Assembly (NCBI RefSeq): GCF_016907495.1
Contig: NZ_JAFBCC010000001.1
Location: 930,001-994,000, forward strand
Length of the DNA: 64,000 bases
From: Arthrobacter tumbae
GTDB taxonomy: Bacteria; Actinomycetota; Actinomycetes; Actinomycetales; Micrococcaceae
Direction of reading: 5' to 3'
The notes beneath the pieces are model-generated. The model saw nothing but the letters and a program-made list of their open reading frames with translations, was not told the origin of the DNA and did not search any database. The position numbers were made by a program, and so were the translations under genes. Positions 58,917-64,000 of the stretch are shown here, piece by piece. Within the stretch, counting starts at the first letter, position 1. The number at the start of each line of letters is the position of its first letter.

Positions 58917-59888
58917 TCACCACGCGTAATCCTCAGGCGCGGTCTTGTGGCCCGGGAAGATGTCATCGAGCTCGGACAGGGTGTCGTCGTCGAGCTTTAT
59001 CTCCAGGGCACGCAGGCCGCCGTCGAGCTGTTCCTGGGTGCGCGGGCCGATGATCGGTGCGGTGACCGCCGGCTGCGCAAGGAGCCAGGCCAGCCCGAGG
59101 TCCGCGGGCGAGTGGCCCAGCTTGTCTGCGAGGTCCTCATAGCGCTGAATCTGATCGCGGTGCTTCTCAAGTGTGTCGGCGGCGCGGCCCTCGAGCCGGC
59201 GGACACCCTCGTTCTCCTTCTTCAGGACTCCGCTCAGCAGCCCTCCGTGCAGCGGCGACCAGGGGATGATGCCCAACCCGTATTCCTGGGCCGCCGGGAG
59301 AACTTCGAGCTCCACGGTGCGGGTGAGCAGGTTGTAGATGGACTGCTCGCTGATGAGGCCGGTGTAGTTGCGGCGCGCAGCGGCCCCCTGCGCCTGGGCG
59401 ATGTGCCAGCCGGCGAAGTTGCTGCTGCCCGAGTACAGGATCTTGCCCTGCTGGACGGCAACTTCGATGGCCTGCCAGATCTCGTCCCAGGGCGTGTTCC
59501 GGTCGACGTGGTGGAACTGGTACAGGTCGATGTAATCGGTCTGGAGCCGCTTCAGGCTGGCGTCGAGAGCGCGGCGGATGTTGAGGGCGGAGAGTTTGCC
59601 GTTGTTGGGCCATTCGTCCATGTCACCGTATAGCTTGGTTGCCAGCACCGTCTTCTCACGCCGCCCGCCGCCCTTGGCGAACCAACGCCCCACGATCGCC
59701 TCGGTACGGCCCTTGTTCACTCCCCAGCCGTATACGTTGGCGGTGTCGAAGAAGTTGATCCCGGAGGCATGGGCCGAATCCATGATGGAGTGCGAGTCCG
59801 TTTCTTCGGTCTTGGGCCCGAAGTTCATGGTGCCGAGGCACAGGCGGGAAACGGACAGGCCGGAGCGACCAAGGTGGGTGTACTGCAT
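58917..59888 (-). CDS. Aldo/keto reductase
   Basis: A 323-residue NADPH-dependent oxidoreductase. The catalytic tetrad is visible as Asp48 and Tyr53 in FFDTANVYGWG, Lys84 in LATKLYG, and the His of YQFHHVD. The N-terminus MQYTHLGRSGLSVSRLCLGT is typical of YghZ/YajO-like members. The substrate is unknown. It heads a two-gene unit with the epimerase-like gene. Confidence 0.92.
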   Translation of the reverse strand: MQYTHLGRSGLSVSRLCLGTMNFGPKTEETDSHSIMDSAHASGINFFDTANVYGWGVNKGRTEAIVGRWFAKGGGRREKTVLATKLYGDMDEWPNNGKLSALNIRRALDASLKRLQTDYIDLYQFHHVDRNTPWDEIWQAIEVAVQQGKILYSGSSNFAGWHIAQAQGAAARRNYTGLISEQSIYNLLTRTVELEVLPAAQEYGLGIIPWSPLHGGLLSGVLKKENEGVRRLEGRAADTLEKHRDQIQRYEDLADKLGHSPADLGLAWLLAQPAVTAPIIGPRTQEQLDGGLRALEIKLDDDTLSELDDIFPGHKTAPEDYAW

Positions 59889-60053
59889 CAGGAAAGTTCC
59901 TCTCGGGGATGAACGGTCTCAGAATCCGCTTTCCATCCTGCCAAGCCCGGCGCCTCTGCGCTAGGGGGTAGCTTTTGAGCAGCTCCAGTGACGTGGACCC
60001 CGGCGGACCCGCCGGATCTGCGCGAAAGTTCCCGGGCGCCTAGGATTTCACCC

Positions 60054-60749
60054 ATGACTTCCACCGATTTCCTGCCTGCGGCACTGATTACCGGGGCCTC
60101 CCGGGGCATCGGCCGTGCCATTGCCGACGAGCTCGCGCCCACCCATCACCTCCTGCTGGGCGGACGGGACCGTGCGGCGTTGGAGGCCCTGGCGGCGTCC
60201 TACCCATCGGCAGAACCCTTCGCCGTTGACGTGCGCGAGGTAACGGAGGCGGACATCGCCGGCATTGAGCGACTTGACGTGCTGGTGCACTCCGCCGGCG
60301 TGCTGCAGATGGGGGCGGTAGCTGATCTCGACGACGAGACGTGGCGGACAAGCTTCGACATCAACGTGTTCGCCGTCGCGAAGCTGACCCGGCTCCTGCT
60401 GCCCGCCCTTCGCGCGGCCCGTGGGCAGGTCATCGCGATCAACTCGGGATCGGGTTACAGCTCCGGCGCGGGCTCGGCTGTCTACAGCGGCACCAAGTTT
60501 GCCCTCCGCGCGCTCACCGACGCCCTCCGGGAAGAGGAGCGGCCCAACGGCGTGCGAGTGTCCTCGATCCACCCCGGACGGGTGGCAACGGACATGCAGG
60601 CTGAGCTTCACGACTTCGAGGGAAAGGACTACTCCCCCACAGCGTGGATCCAGCCCGCCCAGGTTGCAAAGGCCGTCCGCCTCGCGGTTGATGCCTCACG
60701 CGATTCGACAGTGGAGTCCCTCAATATCCGACCCTCGGGAATGGCATGA
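60054..60749 (+). CDS. Short-chain dehydrogenase/reductase
   Basis: A 231-residue classical SDR. The cofactor motif TGASRGIGRA starts at residue 13, and the catalytic YxxxK is Tyr144-Lys148 with a serine at about 131. The ATG at 60054 gives the standard N-terminus. The stop overlaps the start of the acylphosphatase gene (ATGA). Confidence 0.92.
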   Translation: MTSTDFLPAALITGASRGIGRAIADELAPTHHLLLGGRDRAALEALAASYPSAEPFAVDVREVTEADIAGIERLDVLVHSAGVLQMGAVADLDDETWRTSFDINVFAVAKLTRLLLPALRAARGQVIAINSGSGYSSGAGSAVYSGTKFALRALTDALREEERPNGVRVSSIHPGRVATDMQAELHDFEGKDYSPTAWIQPAQVAKAVRLAVDASRDSTVESLNIRPSGMA

Positions 60750-61024
60750 GCACCGTGCGCCTCGTCGCTGCGGTAACGGGCGAGGTCCAGGGCGTCGGCT
60801 TCCGCTACCGGACCCGGCAGCAGGCCGAGCAGCTCGGCCTGATCGGTTCGGCCAGCAACCGGTCCGACGGTTCGGTGCTCGTTGTCGCGGCCGGGCCGTC
60901 GTCGGCCGTTGAGCAGCTCCTGGCCTGGCTGCGCTCCGCAGATGCTCCCGGCCGGGTTGAGAACGTGGAGGCAAACCTGCACGACGACGGCGCCAGCGGA
61001 CTGAGCGGCTTCGTCACCGACTAG
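60746..61024 (+). CDS. acyP: Acylphosphatase
   Basis: A 92-residue enzyme that hydrolyses acyl phosphates. The catalytic arginine is Arg20 in VQGVGFRYRTR, and Asn38 lies in the second active-site loop (SASNRSDGSV). It is coupled to the SDR gene by a four-base overlap and overlaps the convergent DUF2071 gene by four bases. Confidence 0.95.
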   Translation: MSTVRLVAAVTGEVQGVGFRYRTRQQAEQLGLIGSASNRSDGSVLVVAAGPSSAVEQLLAWLRSADAPGRVENVEANLHDDGASGLSGFVTD

Positions 61025-61761
61025 CTGCGCCGGCTCGATTCAACCTTGCGGGGCAGCCCGAACTGGGTCTGCACACCCGGCGAATAGAGCACCGATTCCG
61101 GAGGTCCCTCCACGGCCAGGCCCGCCGCACGCACCAGGGAGTCGTCCCAGTGCTGCAACCCCGCATGCTGGAGCGGCCACGGCGAGTGGGTGTTGGGGAT
61201 GTGGAGGGTCCGGCCCGCGAACCGCGAGTGCAGGCCGAACCGGGCAGTCAGGTGGACGGACAACGGATCCGCCGCAACGCTCCCGGTGGGCAGCACTGAG
61301 AACGACGACGCCGCGCCCCGGAACCTGTCCACCGAGTATCCGGTGCCGTCCACGCCGTGCCAGGCGCGGCAGCGGGACCACACATACGGGATTCCGGCCG
61401 CCCGCGCTCCCAGCACCACTGCGAGCCGGGATGCGTCGAGGGTAAGGAAGACGACGCCGCGCACCCCGTTCCGGTCCCGGGAGTAGAGCCGTACGTTCAC
61501 TTCCGTGAAGGTGCCGAAATACGGTACCGGCGCCCCGCGCCCGAAACCTGCGCCACGCATACGGAAGCCGATGAGGCCCACCCAGGAGTCGCCGTCGCAC
61601 TCGTCCGGAACGGTGCCGGCAGGCATCAAACGGGCTGCCGTCGGGGTGGGGATGCGCCAGTGCAGGAAGACGGCATCGCCCCAGAACTGATCCATGACGG
61701 CAGGGGTCTGCAGTGGCGGGGGCTCCGGCCACGCTGGAGCAGCGGCGGGCACCTCAGACAT
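61021..61761 (-). CDS. DUF2071 (YqjF-like) protein
   Basis: A 246-residue protein of the DUF2071 family: MDQFWGDAVFLHWRIPTPTAARLMPAG, GLIGFRMRG and YFGTFTEVNVRLY are family hallmarks. Function unknown. The ATG at 61761 was chosen; it overlaps the end of the antiporter gene by eight bases. The upstream extension in the same frame lies within the antiporter gene. Confidence 0.85.
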   Translation of the reverse strand: MSEVPAAAPAWPEPPPLQTPAVMDQFWGDAVFLHWRIPTPTAARLMPAGTVPDECDGDSWVGLIGFRMRGAGFGRGAPVPYFGTFTEVNVRLYSRDRNGVRGVVFLTLDASRLAVVLGARAAGIPYVWSRCRAWHGVDGTGYSVDRFRGAASSFSVLPTGSVAADPLSVHLTARFGLHSRFAGRTLHIPNTHSPWPLQHAGLQHWDDSLVRAAGLAVEGPPESVLYSPGVQTQFGLPRKVESSRRS

Positions 61762-63061
61762 GGGTTTTGGGCACGTTTCCCCCGCCGTCAAGCTCGGCCT
61801 CGCGCCGGCGAAGACGGTCAAGTGCTGTCATGACCGGCGTTGCCGTGATGCCGTGCAGCACAACGGAGAGCGCAACGACGAGGCCGACGAAACCCCAGAC
61901 TTCGTTCGCTTCGGCGTCGAAATCACCGTTGCTCAACCCGTAACCGAGGTAGTAGAGGGAACCGATGCCGCGGACCCCGAAAAAGGCCAGCGCCACCTTC
62001 TCCCGGACGCCCGTCTGGCCGCCGAGGAGTCCCAGGAATCCTGCCAGCGGCCGGACAAGGATGAGGAAAGCGAAGGCAAGAACGACGTCGGTCCACCCGA
62101 TGGTGTCAAGGAGCCCCCTCGCGATGGCCCCGCCCAGCAGCACCAGGATGACAACGGAGAGCAGTCGCTCAAGCTGCTCCACATAGCTGTGCAGTATGCG
62201 GTGATAACCGTGGTTCCGCTCCGCTGCCCGGATGGTGATGGCGCAGACAAAGACGGCGACGAATCCGTAGCCCTCGAACGTCTCTGTGAGCCCATAAGCC
62301 AGGAACGTTGCGGCGAGCGCAACAAACCCTTCGGAGCGGTTGGACATCCGGAATGATTCCGCACGCGAGGAAAAGAAGAGGCGCCCCAGGAATTTGCCTG
62401 TGCCATATCCGAGCAGAACACCGAACCCGATGCGCCACAGGACGTCCACCAGGAACCACTGCGGGAACCAGGCACCAGGGGCGGCGCCGACCATGCTGAT
62501 GGTGATCGCGAGGTACACGAATGGGAAGGCGAGGCCGTCATTGAGGCCGGCCTCGCTGGTGAGCCCGAACCGGACCTCGTCCTCACGGTCAAACCCTTCC
62601 TCACCGTCCGCAGGCTCACCGACCTGGACTTCCGAGGCCAGTACCGGATCCGTGGGAGCCAGTGCGGCGGCGACCAGGATGGCGCTGGCCAGACCGAGCC
62701 CCAGGAACACGTAGCCCAGGACGGCGAAGACGAGGATGCACACCGGCATGACGATCGCGAGCAGGCGCCACGTGGTGGACCATGACCTCCAGCCGAGCGG
62801 CCGGTCGAGTGCAAGGCCCGCTCCCATCAGGGAGATGATTACGCAGACCTCAGTGAGGTGGGTGGTGACCTCCCCGTACTTCACCGGGTCAGGCGTGGGT
62901 AGGTAGTCGATGAGTGCGAAGGCAAGGACTCCGGCCGCGAGGAACACCATGGGCATCGAGATGGGCGCACGCCGCAGCAGGCGGGGCAGCAGCGCTGCCG
63001 CAAAGACGACGACGCCGAGAACCGTGTAGATGATGCTGGGTCCCTCAAACAGTTTGAGCAC
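61754..63061 (-). CDS. Na+/H+ antiporter, CPA1 (NhaP-like)
   Basis: A 435-residue cation:proton antiporter with about 12-13 helices. The ion-binding motif is APTDPVLASEVQVGEP and the second SEAGLNDGLAFPF; the two acidic residues of the core are present. An acidic loop (GEEGFDREDE) lies between them. It probably extrudes Na+ or K+ for pH and salt balance. The DUF2071 gene begins inside its end. Confidence 0.9.
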   Translation of the reverse strand: MLKLFEGPSIIYTVLGVVVFAAALLPRLLRRAPISMPMVFLAAGVLAFALIDYLPTPDPVKYGEVTTHLTEVCVIISLMGAGLALDRPLGWRSWSTTWRLLAIVMPVCILVFAVLGYVFLGLGLASAILVAAALAPTDPVLASEVQVGEPADGEEGFDREDEVRFGLTSEAGLNDGLAFPFVYLAITISMVGAAPGAWFPQWFLVDVLWRIGFGVLLGYGTGKFLGRLFFSSRAESFRMSNRSEGFVALAATFLAYGLTETFEGYGFVAVFVCAITIRAAERNHGYHRILHSYVEQLERLLSVVILVLLGGAIARGLLDTIGWTDVVLAFAFLILVRPLAGFLGLLGGQTGVREKVALAFFGVRGIGSLYYLGYGLSNGDFDAEANEVWGFVGLVVALSVVLHGITATPVMTALDRLRRREAELDGGGNVPKTHV

Positions 63062-63176
63062 TCTGGTTCCTTCTCGTCATGGATGTTGCCTAAAGATACT
63101 CGGCCAGCAGTTCTTCGTCGCGGGCGCCGGCAAGGGATGGGATACTTGTCCCTATCTCGACGCCGCGGGGGGCCTC

Positions 63177-64000
63177 ATGGAATTTCTCGACACGACCACC
63201 CTGCGTGTGGTGTTCGCAGTGGTGGCCGTGACGCTGCTGGGTCTCTTCTATTTCGTGACCTTCCAGCGCACGCGTTCGGTCTACAGCGCGTGGTGGTGTG
63301 CTGCCCTTGCCCTGTTCCTCACGGGCTCCGCCGCGTACCTGCTTGATGGAACTGCCCACCAGGTCTGGGCCAACCCCACCGGTAACGCGCTGCTGGTGCT
63401 CGGAGCGGCCAGCGTCTGGGCCGGCGCCAGAACGCTGCGCGCACGCGGACCGCGCACCTGGCAGCTTCTCGCGGGACCGCTGGTGACCCTGCTGGCCTCG
63501 GCCCTGGACAGCCCGGCGACCAACGACTGGTCCGGCGGACCCGTGTTCCTCGGGTTCATGTGCCTGTTCCTGGCCCTAGCTTCCGCAGAACTGTGGGCGA
63601 TCAAGCGCTCCTACAGCAGAGTCACAAAAGCCCTGGCGCTGGCCTCCGGCCTCCTCGCTGTCTACTATCTGGGCCGGTGGCTCGTCTTCCTGGTGGAAGG
63701 GCCGGACGGACCGACCTTCACCACCTACTTCGACTCAGCAATCACCACGCTCATCACGCTGGTGCTCCTGGTAGTGGTTTCCTTCAGCATGGCCGCGCTC
63801 AGTAACGAGCAGGTGACCCGTGATCTTCACCTTCGCGCCACCCGTGACGGACTCACCGGCCTGCTCAACCGCTCCGGATTCGACGACCTCGCCGTCAACG
63901 AGCTGAAACGGATCAGGGGCAACGGGACCCCCGGCGCACTGGTGCTGGCGGACCTAGACCATTTCAAGACCGTGAATGACACCCATGGCCACGCGGCGGG
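63177..64000 (+). CDS. GGDEF (diguanylate cyclase) membrane protein, cut by window edge
   Basis: The first 274 residues are visible. Seven or so hydrophobic helices form an N-terminal membrane sensor, followed by the start of a GGDEF domain (ATRDGLTGLLNRSGFDDLAV and ADLDHFKTVNDTHGHAAG). It would make cyclic di-GMP in response to an unknown signal. The GGDEF active-site loop lies beyond the window, so activity cannot be judged. Confidence 0.9.
   Translation, partial: MEFLDTTTLRVVFAVVAVTLLGLFYFVTFQRTRSVYSAWWCAALALFLTGSAAYLLDGTAHQVWANPTGNALLVLGAASVWAGARTLRARGPRTWQLLAGPLVTLLASALDSPATNDWSGGPVFLGFMCLFLALASAELWAIKRSYSRVTKALALASGLLAVYYLGRWLVFLVEGPDGPTFTTYFDSAITTLITLVLLVVVSFSMAALSNEQVTRDLHLRATRDGLTGLLNRSGFDDLAVNELKRIRGNGTPGALVLADLDHFKTVNDTHGHAA

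Noticed and set aside
1..64000. Mobile elements, prophage or CRISPR
   Set aside because: No transposase, integrase, phage structural or Cas proteins were recognised, and no long terminal repeats or att-like duplications near the tRNA were seen.

Overview
This is a gene-dense, high-GC window from an actinobacterium. The best guess is a Micrococcaceae (Arthrobacter-like) chromosome. Support comes from a trehalose-type lpqY-sugABC operon, DtxR/IdeR-style iron boxes, GTG and TTG start codons, many ATGA/GTGA overlaps between genes, and small families typical of the group (DUF6480-like, PRC-barrel and ChaB/Rho-N proteins). The genus is an inference. No insertion sequence, prophage, CRISPR array or rRNA gene was seen. 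No gene-free stretch exceeds about 280 bases.

Region 1-7.8 kb: a cut-off UMF1/Atg22-type MFS gene, dCTP deaminase, tryptophan 2,3-dioxygenase, a protealysin-like M4 metallopeptidase overlapping an emfourin-like inhibitor gene, tRNA-Gly(CCC), a UPF0060 membrane protein, a divergent MFS exporter/LysR regulator pair, and panD with a strong terminator.

Region 7.9-19.4 kb: a complete lpqY-sugA-sugB-sugC trehalose importer, followed by a HerA-like ATPase and a membrane-anchored hypothetical protein. On the opposite strand lie a thioredoxin-NHL protein and a CopD-CtaG fusion that probably serve copper handling and cytochrome oxidase assembly.

Region 19.4-24.9 kb: HU (TTG start) and an rpmB-rpmG-rpsN operon encoding L28 plus L33 and S14 forms without zinc motifs, preceded by a long hairpin-containing leader. 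Then come a GlgC-like nucleotidyltransferase coupled to a MarR regulator, a GDSL hydrolase and a diacylglycerol-kinase-type lipid kinase.

Iron theme: 24.9-29.1 kb is a siderophore permease-permease-ATPase-reductase operon without its own binding protein. An orphan siderophore-binding lipoprotein at 50.4-51.5 kb carries the same 19-base iron box. A second, complete importer resembling yclNOPQ lies at 43.8-47.6 kb behind a third iron box.

Region 29-43.7 kb: a glutathionyl-hydroquinone-reductase-like protein, a Csp-type copper storage protein coupled to a YihY protein, an NAD-dependent epimerase, and a LacI-controlled sugar ABC importer divergent from a debranching-type glycosidase with two operators around a good promoter. 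These are followed by two tandem STAS-like paralogs, an MscS channel, a CPBP-like membrane protein and a DUF2252 protein.

Region 47.7-64 kb: a disulfide oxidoreductase, several small stress-type proteins, a 21-bp-period intergenic repeat, and an M20 amidohydrolase-AbgT transporter-ATP-grasp ligase operon. The end of the window holds TerC, an epimerase and aldo/keto reductase pair, an SDR plus acylphosphatase pair, a DUF2071 protein overlapping a CPA1 antiporter, and a GGDEF gene cut by the window edge.
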